From positions 1-43,882 of the forward strand of contig JAUWQD010000020.1 of the NCBI GenBank assembly GCA_030611265.1: a DNA stretch of 43,882 nucleotides, read 5' to 3'. Shown one piece after another: positions 23,917 through 32,407 of the stretch; the first letter of the stretch is position 1; every line of letters begins with the position of its first letter. Both the position numbers and the translations under genes were made by a program. This stretch comes from Methanosarcinaceae archaeon. GTDB lineage: Archaea > Halobacteriota > Methanosarcinia > Methanosarcinales > Methanosarcinaceae. The notes under the pieces are model-generated. The model had not been told where the DNA came from, searched no databases, and worked only from the letters and a program-made list of their open reading frames with translations.

Positions 23917-24519
23917 TCAATTTCCGATACCTTCGAACAACATATCGATCTTTTCAGATATACTATTGGAAAAGGATATCTCGCCATCAGATTTCAACCA
24001 AACGATCAGGGAATACAAATGTATCCCGGTTATAATATCGGCTACCATCTTTACATCGATACTGCTTTTTACATCCTTATTCCCCACACCCTCTTTAAGT
24101 GAGGCGCACACAAGCTTGTTAAGGCGATAGAGACTGTTTTTACATTCATCCGGTCCCAAACAGGAATGCTGCATGCACTTTGTGTGTTCAAGGATAAGCA
24201 ATTTTGTGAGTTCTTTATCTTTTTCGCAACTATCAGCCAGACAGATCAGTATGTTCTTTATCTTTTCCTTTGTAGGAATATTTTTCATTGTTTCATTTTC
24301 AATAAGATCGTAGACCAATTCCTCTTTTTTCTCTCCGAAATACAATAGGAGCGCCTCTTTGGTCGAGAAATAATTGAAAAATGTACCTTTAGCTATCCCT
24401 GCTTCCTTTGTGATCTCATCAACAGTTGTATTTTCGAACCCCTTTTCCTTAAACAACCTTCCAGATACCTCGAAGATTTTGTTTTTGGTCTCAATTTTCT
24501 TTTTCTCACGCAGGGACAT
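23917..24519 (-). CDS. TetR-family transcriptional regulator
   Basis: 200 aa. The N-terminal helix-turn-helix is clear: IFEVSGRLFKEKGFENTTVD, then EITKEAGIAKGTFFNYFSTKEALL. The ligand-binding half is helical and unusual for a cysteine cluster CMQHSCLGPDEC near 115-126, which could bind metal or sense redox. It is divergent from the RND exporter gene, and the 480-bp gap contains three palindromes. It most likely represses the exporter operon and itself until a ligand binds, the classic TetR arrangement. Confidence 0.93.
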   Translation of the reverse strand: MSLREKKKIETKNKIFEVSGRLFKEKGFENTTVDEITKEAGIAKGTFFNYFSTKEALLLYFGEKKEELVYDLIENETMKNIPTKEKIKNILICLADSCEKDKELTKLLILEHTKCMQHSCLGPDECKNSLYRLNKLVCASLKEGVGNKDVKSSIDVKMVADIITGIHLYSLIVWLKSDGEISFSNSISEKIDMLFEGIGN

Positions 24520-24574
24520 GCAATCATCTTCTTAACATTAGTAACCAAATCATTATTAGTGACTGGTGGTCAAA

Positions 24575-24590
24575 TATGACTAGAGTCATA
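24575..24590. promoter_or_regulatory. Palindrome 1 in the tetR/RND promoter region
   Basis: TATGACT, AG, AGTCATA: perfect 7-bp arms, about 56 bp upstream of the tetR start. It shares TGAC/GTCA half-sites with palindromes 2 and 3. Confidence 0.55.
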
Positions 24591-24721
24591 GTTTGGCTCC
24601 AGCCATATTTAATGGTATTGGTGCTATCGGCTTTGTGTATAAAGTCGGCCAATAATCAGACTTCATACACAAGGCCGTCGTTTGCAAAAACTATTTAGAC
24701 AATCTTAACTTGGTCACTAAC

Positions 24722-24746
24722 TGACTGACTGACTGTCAGTCAGTCA
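24722..24746. promoter_or_regulatory. Palindrome 2 in the tetR/RND promoter region
   Basis: Arm TGACTGACTGA (24722-24732) and its inverse (24736-24746) flank a 3-bp spacer. The arms are built from repeated TGAC units. 25 bp is a plausible size for a TetR dimer-of-dimers site. Confidence 0.6.
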
Positions 24747-24882
24747 ATGAAGGTCAAAACATATTTGTGTAATTTAAGTTGAAGCACAAAATATTTAGTC
24801 AATCGGAAGTATGGCTATTCGGAAATACTGGGCATTATCATCATTTACACCTCCGACATCCTTAAGTATAACATATTGTATT

Positions 24883-24898
24883 TGTGACTAGGGTCACA
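24883..24898. promoter_or_regulatory. Palindrome 3 in the tetR/RND promoter region
   Basis: TGTGAC, TAGG, GTCACA. A weaker TGAC-N4-GTCA lies directly after it (24901-24912). It is just upstream of a TATA-like TTAAATAAAA at 24926, so binding there would hinder the exporter promoter. Confidence 0.55.
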
Positions 24899-24949
24899 TT
24901 TGACCGCAGTCATTATCAGGCAGGCTTAAATAAAATCATCAATTTACCA

Positions 24950-24991
24950 ATGTTAGAAAGTACTGTGAATCGTTTTGTAATGTTAACATAG
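24950..24991 (+). CDS. Possible 13-aa leader peptide before the RND gene
   Basis: The frame MLESTVNRFVMLT opens at an ATG about 20 bp after the TATA-like element at 24926-24935, so it would lie at the extreme 5' end of the transcript. Its stop overlaps the GGGG that could act as SD for the exporter gene. It may be a leader peptide that tunes the downstream start, or chance. Confidence 0.3.
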   Translation: MLESTVNRFVMLT

Positions 24992-25002
24992 GGGACATAA
25001 AT

Positions 25003-27384
25003 ATTAAAAATATCTTCGAGAAATTAGGGATTTTCATAGAACATAACACGTTGCCCATTATCCTGATAGCAATACTGCTCATTGTAGTTGCAGGGCAGGG
25101 TGCACAGCAGATAACTATGGAATCGGGAACTGAGACGTTTGTCGAGAAAACTTCAAAACTGTATCAGGATTTCGATCACCTATATCTCAGGATATTTTTC
25201 ACTCAATCCATCGTTGTACTGATAGAAGGTGAAGATGTCAAAAGTGCAGAAGTTCTGCAGGCAGTTGAAAGACTGGAGCAGCAATCAAAGAACACACGGA
25301 ACGTTGTTGGCACTTCAAGTGCGGTATCTGCCATAAAGAATTTCAATTATCAAATGACAGGCAGATATGAAATGCCTGGCAGCAGGGAAGAGATCGATGC
25401 GATCGTATCAAGCCACACATCTGATTTTGAAGTGATCCTGCCGGATGACACGCATACAATTGTCTATATCGAAATGCCGGGCGATGCAACCGACGTACAG
25501 ATGAAAGAAATCCTGCGTGAAACCGAAATTGCAGCCTCAATCTCAAATTTCCCTCCAGATTATAATGTTATTGTCACAGGCGATCCTGCATTCATGATCG
25601 CAATGGACAATGAAATGAAGACCAGCATGGCACCACTGCTTTTGATATCAATTATTCTAATGTTCATAGTACTTTATTTTGTATTCAGACACGTAAGGTG
25701 GAAACTTCTGCCACTCCCTATCGTACTACTCGGGATCGTGTACACATTTGGTGCAATGGGATATCTAAAAATACCGCTCAGTATGGTATCCATGTCCGCA
25801 TTCCCGATCCTCATCGGACTTGGGATCGATTATGCGATACAGTTTCACAGCCGGATCGAAGAAGAACTCGAACGTGAACCTGATGAAGCGAAAGCCGTAA
25901 TACAGACGATAAAACACACCGGTCCTGCCGTACTTACCGCAATGATCATCACGGGTCTTGGATTTTTCTCGCTTTTCACATCCACAGTCCCCATGATACA
26001 GGATTTTGCAAAACTGCTTCTCATAGGAATAATAATGTGTTTCCTCGCATCTCTTTTTGTTGGTGTGGCTCTGATATATGGTCTTGACACGTTTAGCAGG
26101 AAAAATTTGCTTGCCGGATTCAAATCCAAAAATATCACTTCATCCAGAGCTTCTGAAATTGCAACACCCGCCGCCAAAAATACAAACGATCAACCTGATA
26201 AACTTGAACGTTTGCTCGAAAACACATCCAAATTGACAATCAAACACCCTTATCTAATAATTGGTATTGCAGCGATTCTGTGTATTTCAGGATTGTATGT
26301 GGATTCGTTTGTGCCGATCCAGACAGACGTGAAAACATTCGTACCCCAGGACATGCCGGCGCTGATCGACCTTGCACATCTTGGTGATATAATAGGTGGA
26401 ACAGATGCCCTCAACCTTATCATAAAAACCGATGATGCCACTGATCCGAATCTTCTTAGATGGATGGATGAATTCAGCGCTCATGAAATTGAAGGAAGAA
26501 GTAACGTATATGGTGCATCCAGTATTGCCCCCATAATAAAATCAATGAATGGCGGCACAATTCCTGATAACAGTGAAGATATCGCAAGATTGTATGACCA
26601 GATCCCGGAAATGCGGAAAAAACGATTTATACACGGCAATAATATGCTTTTGTTGAATCTGGAAATTGGAAATGCCGTTGCTGATATTGGCCTTACAGGC
26701 GTTGCGGAACTGGTTGACGTTGTAAGGGAAGATATTGCATGGATGCCCCCGCCACCTGGAGTATTTGTGACGGTTACAGGCAATTCGGTTGTGTTTACGA
26801 CAGTTATCAGTTCACTCACATCAGGCAGAGTTGCAATGACATTTCTTGGGCTTGCACTGGTGTTTGGAGGACTGCTTGTAATATATCGAGATTGGGTCAA
26901 AGCCTCCACCCCTGTTATTACAATGTTCATGGTAATAGGATGGGCAGGCGGGGTCATGTATTATTCCGGACTGGAATACACGCCTATGACGGCTACACTC
27001 GGTGCCCTTATACTTGGAGTGGGATCTGAATATGCAATACTTATGATGGAACGCTATTATGAAGAGAAGGATAAAGGATTGGCTCCGGCCGATGCCATGC
27101 GTGAAGCAAGTGCAAAGATCGGGAAAGCAATCATTCCATCGGGTCTTACAACCATGTTTGGTTTTTCTGCACTTATCGCATCACCATTCTCCATGACCAG
27201 TAATTTTGGTATGGTGACCGTAATGGATGTAGCGCTGGCACTTTTTGCAACGTTCATCGTGTTCCCGCCTGTGATGGTGCTACTTGACACATGGCGAGAT
27301 AATATGAAAATGAAAGGTAAAAGTAAAAACATTTCAAACCGACATGCTAAAACAGGTGAACATATGCTTAACATCGGAGATTGA
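25003..27384 (+). CDS. RND-superfamily (MMPL/HAE3-type) exporter
   Basis: About 793 aa if begun at 25003, 777 if at the TTG at 25051. Two halves each carry one helix, an external loop of about 170 residues and five helices. Diagnostic core helices are PILIGLGIDYAIQFHSRIEEE in the first half and LGALILGVGSEYAILMMERYYEE in the second. Such HAE3-type proteins move hydrophobic compounds by proton motive force. Coding sequence (KNIFEKLGIFIEHNT) clearly extends upstream of 25051, but no ATG, GTG or TTG is in frame; an ATT at 25003 has GGGGAC about 6-7 nt before it. The TetR gene is divergent and two COG1361-like genes follow, the first after 7 bp, so this is a regulated export operon. Confidence 0.9.
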   Translation: MKNIFEKLGIFIEHNTLPIILIAILLIVVAGQGAQQITMESGTETFVEKTSKLYQDFDHLYLRIFFTQSIVVLIEGEDVKSAEVLQAVERLEQQSKNTRNVVGTSSAVSAIKNFNYQMTGRYEMPGSREEIDAIVSSHTSDFEVILPDDTHTIVYIEMPGDATDVQMKEILRETEIAASISNFPPDYNVIVTGDPAFMIAMDNEMKTSMAPLLLISIILMFIVLYFVFRHVRWKLLPLPIVLLGIVYTFGAMGYLKIPLSMVSMSAFPILIGLGIDYAIQFHSRIEEELEREPDEAKAVIQTIKHTGPAVLTAMIITGLGFFSLFTSTVPMIQDFAKLLLIGIIMCFLASLFVGVALIYGLDTFSRKNLLAGFKSKNITSSRASEIATPAAKNTNDQPDKLERLLENTSKLTIKHPYLIIGIAAILCISGLYVDSFVPIQTDVKTFVPQDMPALIDLAHLGDIIGGTDALNLIIKTDDATDPNLLRWMDEFSAHEIEGRSNVYGASSIAPIIKSMNGGTIPDNSEDIARLYDQIPEMRKKRFIHGNNMLLLNLEIGNAVADIGLTGVAELVDVVREDIAWMPPPPGVFVTVTGNSVVFTTVISSLTSGRVAMTFLGLALVFGGLLVIYRDWVKASTPVITMFMVIGWAGGVMYYSGLEYTPMTATLGALILGVGSEYAILMMERYYEEKDKGLAPADAMREASAKIGKAIIPSGLTTMFGFSALIASPFSMTSNFGMVTVMDVALALFATFIVFPPVMVLLDTWRDNMKMKGKSKNISNRHAKTGEHMLNIGD

Positions 27385-27390
27385 TATCCA

Positions 27391-28551
27391 ATGAGTTGTA
27401 GTTATAGTTGTAATACTAATGCTAACAATAATGGTGATGGTAATAGCAATGTCCATAAAGTTCGAAGGTCGTTAAATCTAATTGGCTTGTTCGCTCTCAT
27501 CTCTATCTTTATGGTTATGATGCCAATGGCATCAGCCGAAGATTCATCCGAAAAACTAAAAGAGTTCTTGCCGCCAAATTATGCATTCTCGATAAACTAT
27601 TACAACAGTTATGGTGAACCCGACCTTTACGCATCCTTGCTTGGAGACTATGAATTTGAACGTGGGGAAACTGCGCAGATCCGCATAACTCTTGCAAACA
27701 AAGGAGTGCTATACGGATTCAAATCCGATACAAGTGTTGGCACGGATACGGCAAAACATGCACTCTCATTGCAGGAACTGCAATATGAGACTCTGCGCAC
27801 AACAGCCGTTGGTCTTAAAGCGGAATTGATCTCTACCAGTCCATACATTGAAGTTGATCCGTCTGCATCGATACATTCCATGAAAAAACTTGTACCCGGA
27901 CAGTTGCCGGACAATCCGCTGGTGTATGCCATCACAATTTCAGATCATGCTCCTGCAGGCGTATATTATCTTCAGTTTCCAGTCTCATACGAATACCAAA
28001 GTCAGGTGCGTATGACCACAAACGAGGTGTATCGACTTGGAGTTACAGGTCTTGACCATACTACAAATTACAAGAGCGCAAATAAGACTTTGACCATTCC
28101 AATATTTGTCAAAGGGGCAACTGAATTTGAGATTACGGATGTTTCTGGACATCTCACGGCAGGTTCATCCGGTGTAGTAAATATCACATACAAAAACATC
28201 GGGGAAATTCCTGCCATCGATTCAGTTGTTCGCGTGGTTGTTATGAAACCACTTGTGGTAGAGCAAAGTGTACTCCGACTTGGTACTATTGAACCTGGAG
28301 AGAGTAAGACGGTGTCTTTTAAGGTAACTGCGGATCGGAATTCGCTTGTGAAGGATTATGGGGTTGACAGCGAGATCAAGTATATTGATGAAAACGGCAA
28401 CACCGCGTTTTCAGAGAACTTGAAAATTACCGTCCCGCTTGAACCTGCTCCAGACAAATTGGGTGCAGGAACATGGGCACTTGTCGGTATTGTTATGTTG
28501 GGAATTTTTATAGTTATTAAGTTTATATTGAATATAGAGATGTACAAATGA
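27391..28551 (+). CDS. Secreted COG1361-like protein, membrane-anchored (paralogue 1)
   Basis: 386 aa. A Ser/Asn-rich start is followed by a signal helix (SLNLIGLFALISIFMVMMPMASA). The body is beta-rich with CARDB/COG1361-type repeats: DYEFERGETAQIRITLANKG, then VSGHLTAGSSGVVNITYKNIGE, then GTIEPGESKTVSFKVTADRN. A C-terminal helix (WALVGIVMLGIFIVIKFIL) anchors it outside the cell. Start is 7 bp after the RND stop, with GGAG upstream, so it is co-transcribed. Such proteins commonly sit beside MMPL exporters in Methanosarcinales and may be surface adaptors; that role is inference. Confidence 0.88.
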   Translation: MSCSYSCNTNANNNGDGNSNVHKVRRSLNLIGLFALISIFMVMMPMASAEDSSEKLKEFLPPNYAFSINYYNSYGEPDLYASLLGDYEFERGETAQIRITLANKGVLYGFKSDTSVGTDTAKHALSLQELQYETLRTTAVGLKAELISTSPYIEVDPSASIHSMKKLVPGQLPDNPLVYAITISDHAPAGVYYLQFPVSYEYQSQVRMTTNEVYRLGVTGLDHTTNYKSANKTLTIPIFVKGATEFEITDVSGHLTAGSSGVVNITYKNIGEIPAIDSVVRVVVMKPLVVEQSVLRLGTIEPGESKTVSFKVTADRNSLVKDYGVDSEIKYIDENGNTAFSENLKITVPLEPAPDKLGAGTWALVGIVMLGIFIVIKFILNIEMYK

Positions 28552-28576
28552 AATTTATACAATAAGAGGGATTGGC

Positions 28577-29662
28577 ATGAAAACAAAGAGAAATACAAGT
28601 TTGAAAATAATACTGCCGCTGATTGCAGCATTGCTTATACTTTTTGCAATGCCTGCACAGGCTCAGTCCACATTTCCTGAATACTTTGACTTCGGGGAGA
28701 ACTATTATACGGTCTATGGTGGTCCGAACCTGACTGCGACCGTACTTGGTGATACTGAATTCTCACGAGGCGATACGGTTATTGTTACCATAAACCTGAT
28801 GAACAAGGGATTGATCACAGGTTTCAAAGTGGAGAAGGATCTTTCCATCCCTGCAAGTGAGCTTGATAGAACTCTCCAGTCAACAGAGTTTTCCTATGAG
28901 ACACAAAAAACAACCGCGATCGGGATTGTAGGATTTTTGACATCACTCGATCCTGCCGTGAAAGTGAAATCCGGTCAACAGGAGGCAGGTTCACTGCCGG
29001 CCGGCCAGCAGACAGAAGAACCTATCCAATACACGATCGAGATATCGAATAATGCACAAGCCGGCACGTATCCGCTTTTGTTGACACTCATGTATGGATT
29101 CCAGGAAAATATCCAGATCAATGGTGATAATAAGACTGATCTTGGTATTACAAACCTTGAGGTCGGCATGTGGTATGATGTGGGAAGTCAGAATATAACG
29201 ATTCCAATATCGGTCAAGGGAGATGCAAGGTTTGAAGTAACGGATGTGAGCGGAGAACTTGTGGCTGATGAGGAAGGTCTGCTTTCTGTTACATATAAGA
29301 ATGTTGGAGATCTGCCAATTAAGGATGCGACAGTGAGGATCAGCGCATCAGACCCGTTCAGCACGACCGATGATCAGGCATTCATTGGCTCGATCGCCCC
29401 TGGTGAGAGTGCTGTTGCACTGTTCAACCTGAAAGTGGATGAGACAGCAACAACAAAGATGTATGCCATTAACAGCGAGATCAAGTACGAAGATGTTGAT
29501 GGTCATGACCAGATATCGGATGTCATAAAGATACAGGTTGAGACTTTGCCTGCAATTCCCACATCAGAAAAACTCGGAAATTTGAAGATAATTGTGGCTG
29601 GGCTTTTGGTTGTAGTTGTTGCAGCCATTGGGTTGCGGGTTTACAAGAATCGTAAGCAGTGA
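28577..29662 (+). CDS. Secreted COG1361-like protein, membrane-anchored (paralogue 2)
   Basis: 361 aa, same architecture as the preceding protein and clearly its paralogue. Shared blocks include NYY-YG-P-L-A--LGD-EF-RG near residue 45, TTA-GL near 115, FE-TDVSG-L near 220, the YKN-G--P-- block, and INSEIKYED near 305. Signal peptide ILPLIAALLILFAMPAQAQ; C-terminal helix LKIIVAGLLVVVVAAIGLRV with a basic tail. GAGGG lies 7-8 nt before the ATG. A tandem duplication behind the exporter suggests a heteromeric outer-surface component. Confidence 0.88.
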   Translation: MKTKRNTSLKIILPLIAALLILFAMPAQAQSTFPEYFDFGENYYTVYGGPNLTATVLGDTEFSRGDTVIVTINLMNKGLITGFKVEKDLSIPASELDRTLQSTEFSYETQKTTAIGIVGFLTSLDPAVKVKSGQQEAGSLPAGQQTEEPIQYTIEISNNAQAGTYPLLLTLMYGFQENIQINGDNKTDLGITNLEVGMWYDVGSQNITIPISVKGDARFEVTDVSGELVADEEGLLSVTYKNVGDLPIKDATVRISASDPFSTTDDQAFIGSIAPGESAVALFNLKVDETATTKMYAINSEIKYEDVDGHDQISDVIKIQVETLPAIPTSEKLGNLKIIVAGLLVVVVAAIGLRVYKNRKQ

Positions 29663-29773
29663 AGTAGGTTAATTTGAAATGCCGGATGTCCCTCTTTCCG
29701 GCGTTTTTCAATCTTATTAAACATCAAGAAACCGACAGTTATTTTATCCGGTCTGCTTTTAGAATTGGTTATT

Positions 29774-30517
29774 ATGGATACTTTAAACTTTGATGGAGCA
29801 TGTGACAAAAATCCGGGCGGTCGTATGGGTTTTGGTTGGGTGTTCGTTCTAAATGGTCGGTCAATCACTGGGAACGCAGAACAAAAACCCAAATCAGGTA
29901 ACACTAATAACGTCGCCGAATATACCGCACTGAAAAAAGGTCTGGAACATTACGTTCAACAGGATGGAAAAGGTCCCCTGTTCATCAAAGGGGACAGTAA
30001 ACTTGTCATCAATCAAATGGCAGGCAACTGGAAGATCTCCAATACGGTACTACGGGGACTTGCCACACAGATAGGCGAATTCATTGATGGACATAATCTC
30101 AAAGTCAAATACGAATGGGTGCCAAGGGAGAAGAACAGCGTTGCGGATACTCTTGCAGCACCCAAAACATCTTCAAAGCCGTTGCCTGCGAACCGATATG
30201 TTGCGGATGTCCGCCAGGCACCAATAACGAAGAAGTTGCAGGAACAGATCATCAGAATAAATCGTGATCCATCGCCCGGATTCAAGACCATGATGGGATT
30301 GAAGGTTGGCGGTCTCGATATATTTTCCAAAAAAACATTGTCAGAACTTGTGACCGAGGCGGGGGAGGAAGTATCTGCGATTGCAAAAAAACAATTTGTG
30401 GACAATAAAACCGCGCAAGCATCTGTATTAAGGTGGATGTTAAGAGGTTTGGCTGTCGATCATGCTGTTCACAAGGTGAAAGTGGACTTGAAGATCAATT
30501 CCAACGCCAATTCATGA
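29774..30517 (+). CDS. RNase HI-family protein with C-terminal extension
   Basis: 247 aa. The N-terminal about 130 residues are an RNase H domain with all four acidic residues: D7 in FDGACD, E49 in NNVAEYTAL, D74 in IKGDSKLV and D125 in NSVADTLA, the archaeal/plant-like type with the NNVAEY motif. It should cut RNA in RNA-DNA hybrids. The remaining 115 residues (RYVADVRQAPITKKLQEQII onward) are basic and helical and I do not recognise them. ATG 29774 is chosen over an in-frame TTG at 29765 because a TATA-like TTATTTTATCC lies about 27-36 bp upstream. It is a single gene. Confidence 0.88.
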   Translation: MDTLNFDGACDKNPGGRMGFGWVFVLNGRSITGNAEQKPKSGNTNNVAEYTALKKGLEHYVQQDGKGPLFIKGDSKLVINQMAGNWKISNTVLRGLATQIGEFIDGHNLKVKYEWVPREKNSVADTLAAPKTSSKPLPANRYVADVRQAPITKKLQEQIIRINRDPSPGFKTMMGLKVGGLDIFSKKTLSELVTEAGEEVSAIAKKQFVDNKTAQASVLRWMLRGLAVDHAVHKVKVDLKINSNANS

Positions 30518-30780
30518 TGCAGAGGGGGGCTATAGTTAGAAATTGGACTCTGGAATACCCCCAATTTTAATATTTGACATCATTCCAGCAACCATTTCCA
30601 CAAAGGCTTATACTCTATTTTTTGCCCTCTCGATCTTTCCTTGTATATAGGGACAGATTTCGTCGAATCTTTCTTTATATATGAATACAGATTTGTACCT
30701 ATTGATTGTTTTTGACCAGTGGTGGGGGCGAAAAGCGCCGCCTGCGGCGTGTTGCGGTGTTGTTTTTAACTTGAACTCCC
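30518..30780. other. Intergenic region with imperfect direct repeat
   Basis: Between the convergent RNase HI and ModE-like genes. Two related segments, 30630-30660 and 30663-30694, share TCGA-TCTTTC-TT-TATAT and ACAGATTT with a few changes. No gene is credible here. A GC palindrome lies near the ModE end. Confidence 0.5.
30736..30749. repeat. Short GC palindrome (CCGCC family), copy 3
   Basis: CGCCGCC, then TGCGGCG, downstream of the ModE-like stop on the minus strand. It belongs with the copies at 19833, 20005, 34390 and 34476. Confidence 0.55.
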
Positions 30781-31314
30781 CTACTTCTTACCGATCATCA
30801 CTTCCGTAGACTTGACGATCGCAAACACCTCATCCCCCTCCTTGATCCCCAACTTATCCACAGCCTCACTTGTAATAACCGATGTCACAACAGTCGGCTC
30901 GATCAAAACCCTCACTTTGGAAATGACACCTCCTTCCTCGACCCCAACAACCTTGCCACGCATCTGGTTTCGTGCTGTTATCTTCAACCCCACACCTTCC
31001 CAGAATGTCTCATCGTCAACGGTTTCATGGATAATGTTCTTCTGGGATTCATACTCAGCAAGCAATTCCCTCCCATAATCAGTCAGGAACGTCCCCTGAT
31101 CCTTACCACCGCGAACAGTCGTAACAACATCCCCCCCGGCACCTTCCTGCATACTCTTTAGCATCTTCCATGCATGTTTGTATGAGATGTTAAGTTTCTT
31201 GCTTGCTTTGTTCAATGACCTTTCTTCATCTATGGCTTCCAGAAGTGCTGCCTTGCCTTCCCCTATCAATTGTTTGCCATCCTCTGTCAGCCACAATTTT
31301 GTTTTAGTTTTCAT
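30781..31314 (-). CDS. ModE-like molybdate/tungstate-responsive regulator
   Basis: 177 aa. Residues 1-105 form the ModE-type winged helix (LLEAIDEERSLNKASKKLNI, then SYKHAWKMLKSMQEGAGGDV). Residues about 110-175 are a single Mop domain with ITARNQMRGKVVGVEEGGVI and VTSVITSEAVDKLGIKEGDE, which binds molybdate or tungstate. Bacterial ModE usually has two Mop domains, and one is common in archaea. ATG at 31314 is favoured by AGGA 8 nt upstream; 31320 is possible. It follows wtpC by 37 bp on the same strand, so it probably senses the transported oxyanion and controls this operon. Confidence 0.9.
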   Translation of the reverse strand: MKTKTKLWLTEDGKQLIGEGKAALLEAIDEERSLNKASKKLNISYKHAWKMLKSMQEGAGGDVVTTVRGGKDQGTFLTDYGRELLAEYESQKNIIHETVDDETFWEGVGLKITARNQMRGKVVGVEEGGVISKVRVLIEPTVVTSVITSEAVDKLGIKEGDEVFAIVKSTEVMIGKK

Positions 31315-31351
31315 ATTCATAATCCTATAATAAATCCATCACAACTTAATA

Positions 31352-32407
31352 TCAAACCACATGAACCGCAGAAGCCTTGAACGAAACGACCACAGGTTCT
31401 CCGCACATAAGACCCAACTCATCTGCCGACTGGTTGGTCACAAAAGCGTTCAACAAAAAACTGCCATCCATATCCACCTTTGCTCTCACAAGAGCACCCA
31501 TCCGCTCAACTTCAAGCAAACTACCTTCAAATGAATTCCTTGCACTGCTGTTGACTCCAGTTTTACTCAAAGTCACATTTTCAGGGCGCAGACAAGCATA
31601 AACCGTATCCCCTATCGCGCATTCCGACACGGCTTCAAGCACCTTACCTCCGATATCGAGCACACAAACCCCATTGCTGCTTTCAATGACTTCTCCCTTC
31701 AACACATTTTCAACACCAACAAAGTGTGCAACCTCATCATTGACAGGTTTGTCAAACACCTCATCGGGTGTACCAACCTGCACGATCCTGCCATCCATCA
31801 TGACCGCAATACGGTCTGCAAGTATTCTTGCTTCTGTCTGATCATGAGTCACATGAATGACCGTGAGATTTGAATCACTGTGAATGCTTTTCAAGATCTT
31901 TCGAGTCGCATCCTGCGTTCCAGGGTCAAGTGCACTCAGGGGTTCATCCAAAAGCAGAACATCCGGATCGATAACAAGCACTCTTGCAAGCGCAACTCTC
32001 TGCTGCTCACCGCCGGAAAGCGTATTCGGATGTCTGTGCAGCAGGTGACCAATGTTGAGATATCCTGCGATCTCTTCCACTGCCTTTTTGCTGCGATTTT
32101 TAATTCCCCTCATCTGCATCCCGAATTCAATGTTCTTTTTTGCATTCATGTGCGGAAAGAGCGAGTAGTCCTGATACACAAAACCGATATTGCGCTTTTC
32201 AGGTGGAAGTCCGATGACATTTTTGCCGCCGATCGAGATCTCGCCGCCGTCCGGCTGGTAAAATCCTGCAACGAGTTCTAACAGAAGCGTTTTTCCGGCA
32301 CCGGTTGGACCAAGTATCACAAAATACTCCCCATCCCGTATCTTCAGATCGATCCCTGCGAGCCGAAACTCCTTCCAGTTCCGATGCAGTCCCTTAATCT
32401 CTATCAT
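31352..32407 (-). CDS. wtpC: Tungstate/molybdate ABC transporter ATP-binding protein
   Basis: 351 aa. Walker A GPTGAGKT near 33, Q loop FVYQDYSLFPH near 75, signature LSGGEQQRVALARVL near 128, Walker B DVLLLDEPLSALD near 150 and switch HVTHDQTEA. A C-terminal TOBE/Mop-like part (NVLKGEVIESSNGVCVLDIG, later LLEVERMGALVRAKVDMDG) could bind the oxyanion and regulate transport. GGAGGGTGT precedes the ATG. It overlaps wtpB by 14 bp. The WtpA-type binding protein upstream places this in the tungstate/molybdate group. Confidence 0.92.
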   Translation of the reverse strand: MIEIKGLHRNWKEFRLAGIDLKIRDGEYFVILGPTGAGKTLLLELVAGFYQPDGGEISIGGKNVIGLPPEKRNIGFVYQDYSLFPHMNAKKNIEFGMQMRGIKNRSKKAVEEIAGYLNIGHLLHRHPNTLSGGEQQRVALARVLVIDPDVLLLDEPLSALDPGTQDATRKILKSIHSDSNLTVIHVTHDQTEARILADRIAVMMDGRIVQVGTPDEVFDKPVNDEVAHFVGVENVLKGEVIESSNGVCVLDIGGKVLEAVSECAIGDTVYACLRPENVTLSKTGVNSSARNSFEGSLLEVERMGALVRAKVDMDGSFLLNAFVTNQSADELGLMCGEPVVVSFKASAVHVV

